Below, in pieces: positions 8,954 to 16,766 of a stretch of 64,000 nucleotides of DNA; within the stretch, counting starts at the first letter, position 1; each line of letters starts with the position of its first letter. The notes under the pieces are model-generated. The model was not told the origin of the DNA and did not search any database. It saw only the letters and a list, made by a program, of their open reading frames with translations. The stretch comes from an uncultured Bacteroidaceae bacterium. GTDB taxonomy: Bacteria; Bacteroidota; Bacteroidia; Bacteroidales; Bacteroidaceae. Position numbers and translations under genes: made by a program. Location: positions 1-64,000 of the forward strand of contig CAJOLW010000036.1 in assembly GCA_905235525.1 (NCBI GenBank), written 5' to 3'.

Positions 8954-9541
8954 TCATTCTAAATCTGGAGAAGTTCCGACAGAAATCGGGCGTATAACTT
9001 TAGCTGGATTTCCTCCTGCAATACAATCTGCTGGGATATCTCTTGTGACGATGCTTCCTGCTGCGATGATACTTCTGGCACCAATATGCACACCCTTCAG
9101 AATCTGACACCTGGCACCAATCCAAACATCATCCTCTATCACAATGGGAGACGTAGGTATTAATGCAATGTAGTCCTTTCTGTTCATGAGTTTCTCAAAA
9201 TCTCTCCTGCGTTGAAGATAATCATGCGGATGAGCGTCTGTATCCATAATTAGACAATCAGCACCTATATTAACATTATTTCCTATGCTCACAGACTTCA
9301 TGGTTCTAATACATGCTGCACTTATTCCAACATTATCACCAATTGTAATGAGGGCTTCATTTGACATAACATGAATAGAAGCACAAATATTCCTACTCAC
9401 GGAATTGATATTATCACCACTACTAAGAACAAAATTATCGCCTATTTTTACCCCCCCATATTGGTAATATAAACTTTGTTTCTTATAATCATATTTTTCC
9501 CGTATTGGACACCCATTATACTGAAATATAATCGGTTCCAT
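8954..9541 (-). CDS. Hexapeptide-repeat acyltransferase
   Basis: A 195-residue left-handed beta-helix acyltransferase. Hexapeptide turns run from about residue 30 to 180 (for example IGDNVGISA, IGNNVNIGADC, IEDDVWIGARC, IGARSIIAAGS) and end with the family's IPADCIAGGNPAKVIRP closure. MDTDAHPHDY contains the usual catalytic-site His for acetyl-CoA-dependent O-acetyltransferases. It probably acetylates a sugar of the surface polysaccharide. A seven-G tract lies at codons 29-31 (9451-9457); any one-base slip there would stop translation almost at once. Confidence 0.88.
   Translation of the reverse strand: MEPIIFQYNGCPIREKYDYKKQSLYYQYGGVKIGDNFVLSSGDNINSVSRNICASIHVMSNEALITIGDNVGISAACIRTMKSVSIGNNVNIGADCLIMDTDAHPHDYLQRRRDFEKLMNRKDYIALIPTSPIVIEDDVWIGARCQILKGVHIGARSIIAAGSIVTRDIPADCIAGGNPAKVIRPISVGTSPDLE
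9451..9457 (-). repeat. Poly-G tract (7 G) early in an acyltransferase gene
   Basis: Read on the minus strand, TAT GGG GGG GTA keeps the frame. With six G the next codon is TAA. With eight G a stop follows within eight codons. The tract could act as a slip-strand on/off switch, although homopolymer read errors are also possible in this sequence. Confidence 0.55.
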
Positions 9542-9586
9542 ATGGTATAGTAAGATCTTTTAAGTCTTGGAAAGACACCCCAAAGT

Positions 9587-10306
9587 TTACGCATCACTTC
9601 CTTCATCGCAAACTTTTTTAAAAGTGTCTATATTACTGAAAATTTCCCAATGTTGTCTAAGCCAACTTATGTCTTTGTCCCACCATTTCTCTCTTAGTAG
9701 AAATTGTATGGTTTCCTCATCATATCTGTATCCTATTACTTTTGCAGGAACACCACCTGCTATTGCAAATGGAGGAATGTCCGAGGAGACCACCGCCCCT
9801 GCAAGCACCACAGCCCCATCGCCAATATTGATGTCACCAGAAATGAAAACATTCTCACAAATCCAACAATCACTACCAATTTTAGGATAATTTCTCGACT
9901 CAGCATACATCATACGATTGGCAAATGTCTCGCCTGCCTGTTCTCTTGTTGAGAAAAACATTGGCGAAGTTGTCACGTATGGTTTCTTATATGGATGAGA
10001 CCCCTCATTAATTCGCACAAACGGTGCAATGGACGTAAATCGACCTATGTCCGCTAATATATGGCAATCTGGTCCGATATACGAGCCATAGCCCATACGT
10101 CCTGAGAAGCTTGACCTTGAATAAATCTTATTGCATCCCTCAAACTTTGACTTATCCCCAATACTATTCGAGAACTCGAAAATCAGGGTATCACCAAACC
10201 GCAGTGTTTGGCAATAGAATTTGAACAATCTACGCAGGTACTTGATTCCCATCATACAATAGATGGGATATACCAGTCGCACAACAATAGAGGGCTTTCT
10301 TTTCAT
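9587..10306 (-). CDS. CatB-like hexapeptide O-acetyltransferase
   Basis: An O-acetyltransferase of the xenobiotic/CatB type: an N-terminal helical part, then hexapeptide turns (IGPDCHILADIGRFTSIAPFV, IGSDCWICENVFISGDINIGDG) and INEGSHPY, holding the catalytic His, ending in IPPFAIAGGVPAKVIGYRYDEE. A longer start exists at 10321, but I prefer the ATG at 10306 (MKRKPSIVV). Its ATG overlaps the TGA of the upstream GT4 gene (ATGA) and a GGAGG lies 8 bases before it. This gives 239 residues and points to translational coupling. It probably decorates the capsule with acetyl groups. Confidence 0.88.
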   Translation of the reverse strand: MKRKPSIVVRLVYPIYCMMGIKYLRRLFKFYCQTLRFGDTLIFEFSNSIGDKSKFEGCNKIYSRSSFSGRMGYGSYIGPDCHILADIGRFTSIAPFVRINEGSHPYKKPYVTTSPMFFSTREQAGETFANRMMYAESRNYPKIGSDCWICENVFISGDINIGDGAVVLAGAVVSSDIPPFAIAGGVPAKVIGYRYDEETIQFLLREKWWDKDISWLRQHWEIFSNIDTFKKVCDEGSDA

Positions 10307-11463
10307 GCAGCAGCCCTCCATTCTTCAGATTCAGCCTGTACAAGAGATATAAGAATTACCCCCCCCATATAGAGGTCGAAAATACGACGTGCGTTTTTGT
10401 CCATCTCGAAATACTTGTTAATGAAATTAAACCCGTTTTCAGTCAGACGATGCTGTTCAGATGGACTCCTATATAGTTCAGCCACAGCATCCGCCAGTTG
10501 CTCATACGACTCTGGTATTATCTTGCTACAATCCTGTTCCTTATTAAAGTCACAAAGACCAGGAACATCATATAGCACACATGGAATTTTACAGGCCATC
10601 GCCTCGATAGTGGTAATGGATATACCTTCAAATCTGCTTGGCATCACATAGATATCGGCTGCAGCAAGATAATTCCTCACGTCTCTTTTGTTGCCATAAA
10701 ATCTCACACTATCCGCAACACCCAAATCCTGTGCCAGTTGTTTCTCCTCATCCAATGACACACCCTCGCCCAAATGTTGGTACACCACTTTATGACCTTT
10801 ACCAATAAGAATCGGCAGAGCCTTGATGATATCCGTATGACGTTTGATAGGGCTGCAACCTCCAACTGATATAAGCACCAGCTCGTCGTCATCATACCCA
10901 AGTTCCCTGCGGCTTTTCCACCTTTCAAGTTCTGTTATAGGGTAAAATCGCTGGTTCCCATACCAGTTATATACAAGCGTAGTCTTATTGTTCCAGAAGT
11001 CGCGTTCGTTATTATATACAGAATCACTGATGGTTTGGAATTGGCATCCAAACACCCGCTTCGCGACCCATCTTTGAACAAAGCCCTTGGCAAAACCAAG
11101 CATTGAATCAGAACGGAATACATTATGGAAAGTATATACACTACGAACACCAGCCTTCCAAGCCACATATGACATAACACCTCGTAGGCGAGCAGAATGT
11201 ATGTGGATTACCTCCACATTATTCTCACGAATCAAGTTAATCATCCGATGTGTCCATGCGTTACGTCCTTTCACTAACTGATATGGTTCATGATACACCA
11301 TATAGCCTGCATCACGAAAAGCAGGTGCAAACTCGCCAAGTTTTTCTGTCGTATTTACTACAAGTAGTTCACAACCTAGATTTTTGAATAAAGGGGCTGC
11401 ATCAACATACATTATCTCAGCCCCAGAATACTTCAATTCGTTAAAGACATGTAAGACTTTCAT
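10303..11463 (-). CDS. Family 4 glycosyltransferase
   Basis: A 386-residue GT-B enzyme (GT4, Glycos_transf_1). The N-terminal domain has the acceptor-side ELKYSGAEIMYVDAAPLF and HIHSARLRGVMSYV. The C-terminal domain has VSVGGCSPIKRH and the nucleotide-sugar EX7E region (PSRFEGISITTIEAMACKIPCV). It would retain the anomeric configuration of the transferred sugar at the cytoplasmic membrane face. The last 18 residues follow an eight-G tract (10359-10366). In the present frame the gene ends in an ATGA overlap with the next start, whereas a tract one G shorter would end the protein immediately after MGG. Confidence 0.9.
   Translation of the reverse strand: MKVLHVFNELKYSGAEIMYVDAAPLFKNLGCELLVVNTTEKLGEFAPAFRDAGYMVYHEPYQLVKGRNAWTHRMINLIRENNVEVIHIHSARLRGVMSYVAWKAGVRSVYTFHNVFRSDSMLGFAKGFVQRWVAKRVFGCQFQTISDSVYNNERDFWNNKTTLVYNWYGNQRFYPITELERWKSRRELGYDDDELVLISVGGCSPIKRHTDIIKALPILIGKGHKVVYQHLGEGVSLDEEKQLAQDLGVADSVRFYGNKRDVRNYLAAADIYVMPSRFEGISITTIEAMACKIPCVLYDVPGLCDFNKEQDCSKIIPESYEQLADAVAELYRSPSEQHRLTENGFNFINKYFEMDKNARRIFDLYMGGVILISLVQAESEEWRAAA
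10359..10366 (-). repeat. Poly-G tract (8 G) near the 3' end of the GT4 gene
   Basis: Read on the minus strand, ATG GGG GGG GTA gives the present C-terminus. With seven G the next codon is TAA; with nine G the protein ends after ten other residues. Only the eight-G state leads into the ATGA overlap with the downstream acetyltransferase, so tract length could tune coupling rather than enzyme activity. Confidence 0.5.
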
Positions 11464-11469
11464 AATCAG

Positions 11470-12120
11470 TTACACCTTAATATGACTTCTTTCCCAGTTT
11501 ATGCCAACATTCACCACATGGGCAGGATTACCAACAACAATACAATTAGCAGGTACATCTTTTGTGACAACACTAGCTATCCCCACTATTGCATTTTCAT
11601 TGATTCGAACGTTTTTCAAGACAACAGATTTCTTACCAATCCACACATGGGCACCTATATCAATGTCTCCAGATAGATTAATAACATCCGCTTCATTGCC
11701 ATCTTTGAATATAGCATGTGAATCGGATGCCCATATATCTACATCATCTGAAATCATTGTATCCTGCCCAATACTGATATGATGACCATTCCCCATAACA
11801 ACGAACCAACAGCCATGTCCACACGTGGATTTTTCTTGAAAAGTAATATTACACTGATTTCCAATGATTACAAATGAGGAATCTAATATCTTACAGTTAT
11901 GGAGGATATTAATCTTGTTGTTATCACCAATCACTCGGAAAGTTGACTCATAAACTTTTCCAATGGATTCAATAATGTTATTATGACCTCTGACAACAAT
12001 TTTATTATGGCGATTACCAAATTTCCATTTCATCCGAATAGTATTACGACCATCTATATGCCAGTTTCCCAAGTGAACGAAGGGATATCTCTTGCTGATG
12101 CTAAAACCCAATATAAACAT
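11470..12120 (-). CDS. Hexapeptide-repeat acyltransferase
   Basis: A 216-residue left-handed beta-helix protein. Irregular hexapeptide turns begin near residue 35 (IVVRGHNNIIESIGKV, VIGDNNKINILHN) and become regular (IGQDTMISDDVDIWA, IGAHVWIGKKSVVLKNVRI), closing with VPANCIVVGNPAHVV. WASDSHAIF carries the likely catalytic His. It is most like capsule O-acetyltransferases. It begins 11 bp after wzx and ends 6 bp before the GT4 start, so all three are in one operon. Confidence 0.87.
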   Translation of the reverse strand: MFILGFSISKRYPFVHLGNWHIDGRNTIRMKWKFGNRHNKIVVRGHNNIIESIGKVYESTFRVIGDNNKINILHNCKILDSSFVIIGNQCNITFQEKSTCGHGCWFVVMGNGHHISIGQDTMISDDVDIWASDSHAIFKDGNEADVINLSGDIDIGAHVWIGKKSVVLKNVRINENAIVGIASVVTKDVPANCIVVGNPAHVVNVGINWERSHIKV

Positions 12121-12131
12121 ATATCTTATTC

Positions 12132-13475
12132 TTATTCAGCCCATATTCCAGAAGCCTTTTGCTCCAAAAGTTTTCTTGCTTGGATGGTCATAATTATAGA
12201 ATACAAAGAAACTATCAAAATCATTGAGAGCAAGACCCCATAACACCCAAAATATCTACCTAAAATATAAGAAAGGGGCAAGTGTAACAGAAGTCCGACA
12301 GTAGTAACATAAATTTGTATTTTTAGTTTGCCTATACCATTAATTATATTCACTTGAAGGCTGTCCCACATATTGACAACCATATAAATGCCTACAACTA
12401 CAGTCATCATCAACGGCATCTCAATTTTATCACCTATCCAAAGTTTATATACAAACGGGGAGATGACCACCAGAATCACTATTGTAACGGCAATGATACA
12501 AAAAATCTTTGACATCTTCATGTATATGCTACGCATCCAAGAATAGTCTTTTTTTGCATAGGCATCAGTAAAAGCCGGCCATAACGGAGCCATAATGATA
12601 CTGAAAATCATCATGGCGACATTCAAATACTTGTAAGAAATATTATAGATTGTCACATCGCCTGGACCTGAAATATTAGAGATAATAAAGTTCGTCGTCT
12701 GAAAAAGGACAATAAATTGAAGCTGTATAAGAAAAAAACGATAGCCCAATCCAAAAAGTTCGTGTACATAGCACTTATTGTAACTACTGAAAGAAGGCTT
12801 TACCTTTTTAAACAAATCCTTGTAAAGAAATACACCTGCCACTAAAAGAACAATGATGGGAAGGAACGAAACTGAACACGCCAATAATAATAAAGATGAC
12901 TCACAATAATGGGTAAGCATATACACCACAATCAGTGACAGTAAATTGCCTATAACTAAAAAGAACGAAGATAATGCCACTTTTTGATGAGCCATAATAA
13001 CGGTTGAGAGAACATTGACAATCATTTGAAGACAAAAGGCCCAGATAAGAATGTACAATGTACGAGTAATATCTGTGTGATAGATATTTTCAACATTGAG
13101 AAGTTCGGTCCAATCTATTAGAGGAACACATAGACAAAGTAAACAACCAAGTGGAACAAAAATGAAAAACATCATCACGTATGTTGTCGAAACAAGTGAT
13201 TTTCCTCTTTCATAATCTTCAAGAGCTAGGGCTTCTGCTAGTTTATTTTTTAATCCTTGTGTGAAACCTATATCAAAGAACGTTAACCAATGCATAATGG
13301 ATGATAGCGTAAGCCAGATACCATATATTTCAGGAGTCAAATACCCAAGAGTCATTGGAACTAAAACAAGTGATATGGCAATGCTTATTCCCTTGGCAAT
13401 TACTGAACCTACTATATTTCGTTTTAACATAACAGATCGGCTAGAACCAGAGGAAAGAACCTTTAATAAAAACAT
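12132..13475 (-). CDS. wzx: Wzx-type oligosaccharide flippase
   Basis: A 447-residue MOP-superfamily (polysaccharide biosynthesis) membrane protein with about 12 hydrophobic segments. It shows the typical N-terminal region ending VPMTLGYLTPEIYGIWLTLSSI and a following DIGFTQGLKNKLAEA loop. It should flip undecaprenyl-linked repeat units to the periplasm for polymerisation by the EpsG-like protein at 4111-5307. A start at the internal Met16 (MLKRNIVGS) is also possible; upstream residues are Ser-rich. A 492 bp non-coding stretch precedes it. Confidence 0.88.
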   Translation of the reverse strand: MFLLKVLSSGSSRSVMLKRNIVGSVIAKGISIAISLVLVPMTLGYLTPEIYGIWLTLSSIMHWLTFFDIGFTQGLKNKLAEALALEDYERGKSLVSTTYVMMFFIFVPLGCLLCLCVPLIDWTELLNVENIYHTDITRTLYILIWAFCLQMIVNVLSTVIMAHQKVALSSFFLVIGNLLSLIVVYMLTHYCESSLLLLACSVSFLPIIVLLVAGVFLYKDLFKKVKPSFSSYNKCYVHELFGLGYRFFLIQLQFIVLFQTTNFIISNISGPGDVTIYNISYKYLNVAMMIFSIIMAPLWPAFTDAYAKKDYSWMRSIYMKMSKIFCIIAVTIVILVVISPFVYKLWIGDKIEMPLMMTVVVGIYMVVNMWDSLQVNIINGIGKLKIQIYVTTVGLLLHLPLSYILGRYFGCYGVLLSMILIVSLYSIIMTIQARKLLEQKASGIWAE

Positions 13476-13967
13476 CGTTTATTTGATATATTGAGATTAA
13501 GAATCGAACTGGATAAAAATGATTTTAACCATTTAATTTACTAGTGTTTCCAATTAAAGCCTAATCTATGTGATGAATATTAAAAAGCCGCGGACTTGCA
13601 CCTTAAAGGAATAGTTAAAAGAAAGATGTAGTATCGTTGGCAATGTTGGAAACCGAAGGCTGAGAACAGTGAACAGACACTGGACAACGGAGGGAGGTGA
13701 TTCTCAACTAGTGGGCACGGTGCGCATGGCATTTCAGGCTGTAAGGACGAAATATTATACGCTGAGTGCGTGAAATATTATGCGCAAGGTGAAAGGAATT
13801 GGAGAGAAGCCGAAGGCTGAGAACGGACAACAGACAATGGACAACGGAATTGTTTTTTATTATACCCTAACGTTAACTATGATATTGGGAGGGAACCTAA
13901 ACCCTAACGAAAACGATAACTATCAAAAGTTTAGAGGATAGGGGTGAGAGAAGATGTTAGATGACAA
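13476..13967 (-). repeat. Repeat-rich intergenic stretch upstream of wzx
   Basis: No gene is supported. Two imperfect copies of a ~40 bp unit occur at about 13652-13690 and 13811-13850; both begin CCGAAGGCTGAGAAC and end in ACAACGGA. A second pair (GAAATATTATRCGC) lies between them near 13748 and 13776, and two CCCTAACG-AACTAT copies follow near 13865-13922. No clear promoter box toward wzx was found. Confidence 0.6.
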
Positions 13968-14246
13968 CTACTTCTCATAATAGCCATTCTTACTATATTG
14001 TGACCAGCGGAGATACATCTCCTGATAGTGATCCTTAATAAAGTCGGAGATCTTTGCTATCTCACGGTCATTGAGGATGCCACGATTCTGGATAATTGAA
14101 TCACCATTACTCTTGACGAAAAATTTGGCAGAACCACCCTCTGTGAGTTTGCTGTCACTGGCATGGACGTGCATACACTCCACCACACAGAAAGAGGTAA
14201 AATATAGATAATAACCAGCCACTTTGAAATCGTAGTATTTGGGCAT
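13968..14246 (-). CDS. DUF4160 family protein
   Basis: A 92-residue protein whose HVHASDSKLTEGGSAKFFVKSNGD stretch and NRGILNDREIAKISDFIKDHYQEMYLRWSQY tail fit DUF4160. The family is usually about 80-100 residues and is found beside DUF2442 or other small proteins in toxin-antitoxin-like or mobile contexts. Activity is unknown. It is the third gene of a three-gene cassette (3 bp after the next) that has its own promoter at 14789-14820. Confidence 0.75.
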   Translation of the reverse strand: MPKYYDFKVAGYYLYFTSFCVVECMHVHASDSKLTEGGSAKFFVKSNGDSIIQNRGILNDREIAKISDFIKDHYQEMYLRWSQYSKNGYYEK

Positions 14247-14249
14247 TGC

Positions 14250-14486
14250 TCAATCCTCCATGTATTTCATGTTCTTTTGCAAATAACTGCTTGCAATAGA
14301 AAGTTCGATATCATCCATCGTCGTCTCCAACACTTCACCATCTTCACCGAATACAACAGCCTTGTCTGGGCTGTTAAGGTTAAGTACATGGATACCATCA
14401 TTTTCGCGAGTGAAGGAATATCCATTGATGATTATGTTGGCCTTGTCGGCTATGCTCTTGATGTCAGGCATAAGCAATTCGTACAC
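14250..14486 (-). CDS. Small protein of unknown function in DUF4160 cassette
   Basis: A 78-residue acidic protein (MYELLMPDIKSIADKANIII) with no motif I recognise. It overlaps the upstream gene by 23 bp and lies 3 bp before the DUF4160 gene. That tight layout is the main evidence it is real and works with its neighbours. It could be a partner or antitoxin-like protein of the DUF4160 protein. Confidence 0.65.
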   Translation of the reverse strand: MYELLMPDIKSIADKANIIINGYSFTRENDGIHVLNLNSPDKAVVFGEDGEVLETTMDDIELSIASSYLQKNMKYMED

Positions 14487-14763
14487 TTTTAATCGGTTTC
14501 AGAAAGGCGGCGGAATCAATATAAAGACCATCAAGAATAGGTTTCAGGTCAATGTATTCTTCCTCAGGTTCGGCATGATGGCTATACTTTGCCAGAACCA
14601 CCAAATAACCGTCGTCCCACCGCACAACATCCACATACCGTTCCAAACTGTAAGGTGCACGGAAACGGATATGATATCCTCCGAAACTGAAGGCTGTAAA
14701 ACCTTCTGCACTACTGAGGATAGCCTCATTTCTTGCGTCGGTTGGTGTCTTTGATATTGTCAT
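14464..14763 (-). CDS. Small protein of unknown function in DUF4160 cassette
   Basis: A 99-residue protein with a beta-rich middle (FTAFSFGGYHIRFRAPYSLERYVDVVRWDDGYLVVLAKYS) and an acidic EPEEEYIDL stretch. No function can be assigned. It is the first gene of the three-gene cassette, 26 bp downstream of a near-consensus Bacteroidetes promoter, and its end overlaps the next gene by 23 bp. Confidence 0.68.
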   Translation of the reverse strand: MTISKTPTDARNEAILSSAEGFTAFSFGGYHIRFRAPYSLERYVDVVRWDDGYLVVLAKYSHHAEPEEEYIDLKPILDGLYIDSAAFLKPIKSVRIAYA

Positions 14764-14788
14764 TATATCTTCTCGTTCTATTTTGATG

Positions 14789-14820
14789 CAAAGATATGAA
14801 TATTACTGATGAAATCCAAA
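14789..14820 (-). promoter_or_regulatory. Near-consensus promoter of the DUF4160 cassette
   Basis: On the minus strand TTTG (14817-14820), 20 bases, then TATCTTTG (14789-14796) fits the Bacteroidetes -33/-7 consensus exactly. It directs transcription into 14763, so the cassette need not rely on the polysaccharide operon promoter. Confidence 0.75.
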
Positions 14821-14855
14821 TCTTTTGCCACTTTTTCTTTAACATTAACGCTGGA

Positions 14856-14930
14856 GGCGGACAACGGACAACATACAACAGACAACGGAAGGAGGAGTTA
14901 GGAGTGAGAGTTTAGGGTTGGAGGAGGAGT
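14856..14930 (-). repeat. Degenerate short-period repeat patch
   Basis: The first half is built of ACAACGGAC-like units, the second half of GGAGTTAGGAGTGAGAG-like units. It fills the end of the gap after the UpxZ-like gene and also encodes that gene's last codons. Confidence 0.6.
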
Positions 14931-15415
14931 TCTTGCTCTTCTTGGAGGTATTGGTGGATGTAGCGGTCTTCGGGGGTGAGGGTTTGTGGGTTCCAGATGG
15001 AGGAGGCATCGAGGGCGGCGTTGAGGAGGTCGGTGCGGTCACTGGCGATGTAGAGGTGGGTCTGGAGGTGGGTCTTGTAGTGGGAGTCGGGCAGTTGGGG
15101 GATGCGGGTGAGGATGTGCTTGATGATGCGGGGCATCATGCTGTGCCAATCTGCTAATTCCACGGAGAGGAGGAGGGTCAGGAGGTATTCTGTCTCATGG
15201 ACGGAATCGTGAGGGTGATTCTGTATCTTGTTTAAGAAGGGTAACAACTGCTCGGCACACCCCTTGGCATAGGCTTTGATTGCCTGCTCTTCTTGGAGGT
15301 CGATGTAGTCGGAGTCTTGGAACTCCCAACGGTAGAAGGTCATGCGGAAGTCGCGCATGCTGGAAGGGTCAAGGGAAGTTGACAGTTGAGAGTTGACAGT
15401 TGAAAGTTGAGTCAT
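14912..15415 (-). CDS. UpxZ-like small helical protein downstream of upxY-like gene
   Basis: A 167-residue, almost wholly helical protein. The segment HETEYLLTLLLSVELADWHSMMPRIIKHILTRIPQLP resembles the helical pattern of UpxZ, the inhibitor of foreign UpxY antiterminators that is encoded directly after upxY in Bacteroides capsule loci. Position and size (about 160 residues) agree; sequence similarity is my judgement only. The ATG at 15415 comes one base after the stop of the NusG-like gene. The first ~19 residues (TQLSTVNSQLSTS) derive from a short-period repeat, so the ancestral start may be MRDFRMTFYRW further in. Confidence 0.5.
   Translation of the reverse strand: MTQLSTVNSQLSTSLDPSSMRDFRMTFYRWEFQDSDYIDLQEEQAIKAYAKGCAEQLLPFLNKIQNHPHDSVHETEYLLTLLLSVELADWHSMMPRIIKHILTRIPQLPDSHYKTHLQTHLYIASDRTDLLNAALDASSIWNPQTLTPEDRYIHQYLQEEQELLLQP
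15377..15411 (-). repeat. Degenerate heptamer-like repeat inside an N-terminus
   Basis: Units of the form AGTTGACAGTTGAGAGTTGA repeat across the first codons of the UpxZ-like gene and are translated as QLSTVNSQLSTS. It is a second patch flanking the same gene. Confidence 0.65.
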
Positions 15416-15416
15416 G

Positions 15417-16538
15417 TTACTTGGTGGAGTGCTTTGCTTTCAGGTTCTTCACGATGGTGTGGTACCGTCGGAGGATGTCGGGGCAACCTGGGTGGGTGTT
15501 GCGGTATTGCTTGACTGCATCGCGCCAATGGGCGATGCGTGTTGCTATGAAGAGTGCCATCATCAGGTAGGCGTCGGCGTCATCGAGGGGAGTTTCCTTG
15601 TCTTTCAGAAGACTTGTCGCTTCGCCAACAAGGGTTTCCACCTTCTTTCCCCACTGCCTCAATGAGGCATAGATGAGGCGGAGGGAGAGGAATCGGGCTT
15701 GTTCCGCTTCGTCGTCCATGTAGATGTTATAGTAGGTGGAGAGGCGTTTCAGCCTTGTCGCGTCTTTCTGCGCCTCTTCCTCTGTGACAGTCTTGGTGTA
15801 GCGATGGCTGAGCAAATCTATGAGTTCTTCCTCAAAGAGAGTGATGAAGTCCTCGCTGAGGAAGGTCTCCTGTCGGGAATCCACAAATGCGAGGTCTCCC
15901 GTCTTCAGATCCACGAAGTTGATGCTCTTCGTACGGTTGAAGATGTTCAGACTGATGTCCATGCACAGTTGCTTCTTCTTGTAGGAGATTTTCTTGATGA
16001 CACCGTTGCGTCCAGTCCAAGGCTCGATGTTGAGCACCACCTCATTTTCTTCCTCAAAGTCGTTGATGGGCTGGTCAAAGTAGAACATGAAGTGCTGATC
16101 CTGGATGGTTTTCTTGAGTCGGCTCATATCAGCGTCCTGCACCACAACCTTTTTGCCTTCATGGTCGCGGTAGTAGTAGAGGTGCAGGCGCCCTGCCCTA
16201 TTCCATGGAGAGGATACGATGCGGTCAACCCGTTCGGCGGATGCCTGGATGAACACGAAGTTGTGCAGGTCATTCCTAAGTTCCCGGTTGCGGTCAACGC
16301 TGTCGTTGAGTTTTCCGCTCCTGTCGGAGTCTTCTTGTGCTTTCAGCGTCTCGGCTGTCGGCATGAAGACATACGGAATGTAGAACTTGTAGGGAGGAAG
16401 GGGCTTCACTTTTTCCTCACTATTCTTATCATATAGTTCACCGTTGCTGTCTTTCCTCAGCATGATGTCTATCTGCTTGGGATTCAGGTGGCACAGCACG
16501 TACCACGGCTGCGTGTTATGGTCTTTATTCTCTTTCAT
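15417..16538 (-). CDS. UpxY-like NusG-family antiterminator with long C-terminal extension
   Basis: A 373-residue protein. The N-terminal ~125 residues look like a NusG N-terminal (NGN) domain: PWYVLCHLNPKQ, then YIPYVFMP, then NDLHNFVFIQAS. A segment resembling the following KOW-like part (FYFDQPINDFEEENEVVLNIEPWTGRNGVIKKISYKKKQLCMDISL) reaches about residue 220. UpxY proteins of Bacteroides load on RNA polymerase at capsule operons and prevent early termination; gene position here (first gene, after an invertible promoter) matches. The remaining ~150 residues are helical and unlike plain NusG/UpxY (about 170-200 residues). Their YLMMALFIATRIAHW stretch resembles the following UpxZ-like protein. 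Confidence 0.75.
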   Translation of the reverse strand: MKENKDHNTQPWYVLCHLNPKQIDIMLRKDSNGELYDKNSEEKVKPLPPYKFYIPYVFMPTAETLKAQEDSDRSGKLNDSVDRNRELRNDLHNFVFIQASAERVDRIVSSPWNRAGRLHLYYYRDHEGKKVVVQDADMSRLKKTIQDQHFMFYFDQPINDFEEENEVVLNIEPWTGRNGVIKKISYKKKQLCMDISLNIFNRTKSINFVDLKTGDLAFVDSRQETFLSEDFITLFEEELIDLLSHRYTKTVTEEEAQKDATRLKRLSTYYNIYMDDEAEQARFLSLRLIYASLRQWGKKVETLVGEATSLLKDKETPLDDADAYLMMALFIATRIAHWRDAVKQYRNTHPGCPDILRRYHTIVKNLKAKHSTK

Positions 16539-16589
16539 GTATGGATACTGCTTTTCCTTGTCCCTGCAATATGCGATTGCGGAACGAGT

Positions 16590-16604
16590 GCTTGCCAGGC
16601 AAGC
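16590..16604 (-). promoter_or_regulatory. Palindrome in the leader of the UpxY-like gene
   Basis: GCTTGCC-A-GGCAAGC is a perfect inverted repeat 52 bases before the start codon. On the minus strand it would fold in the ~200 base leader transcribed when the upstream promoter is on. On the plus strand a T-run follows, so it may also stop antisense transcription. Confidence 0.45.
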
Positions 16605-16735
16605 CCTTTTTCATTTCACCCGTTGGTCGCCTCGCGCTCGGAGTCCCGGGCAATTCCTGTGTTTAAGGGATTTCCGTCCGACGGTCGGTGAACCTGTCTG
16701 ACTGAACTGTATTAGAAGGCAGAACAGTCGAAATT

Positions 16736-16766
16736 TGCCTGTTTCTATGAGTAACAGGCATTTTTT
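16736..16766 (+). repeat. Left inverted repeat of invertible promoter
   Basis: Positions 16745-16766 are identical, in reverse complement, to 16989-17010 (22 bp); partial identity reaches 16736. The repeat is itself a hairpin (TGCCTGTT/AACAGGCA) followed by TTTTTT on the plus strand, so it also works as a terminator in that direction. Confidence 0.8.

Noticed and set aside
13650..15411. Repeats considered as a CRISPR array
   Set aside because: Units are short, degenerate and lack regular spacers; no cas gene is present. The Cas2-like protein at 7.8 kb has no array or cas1 nearby.
15699..16436. 245-codon open frame on the plus strand
   Set aside because: It lies fully antisense to the UpxY-like gene, has no recognisable domain, and reflects that gene's codon bias.
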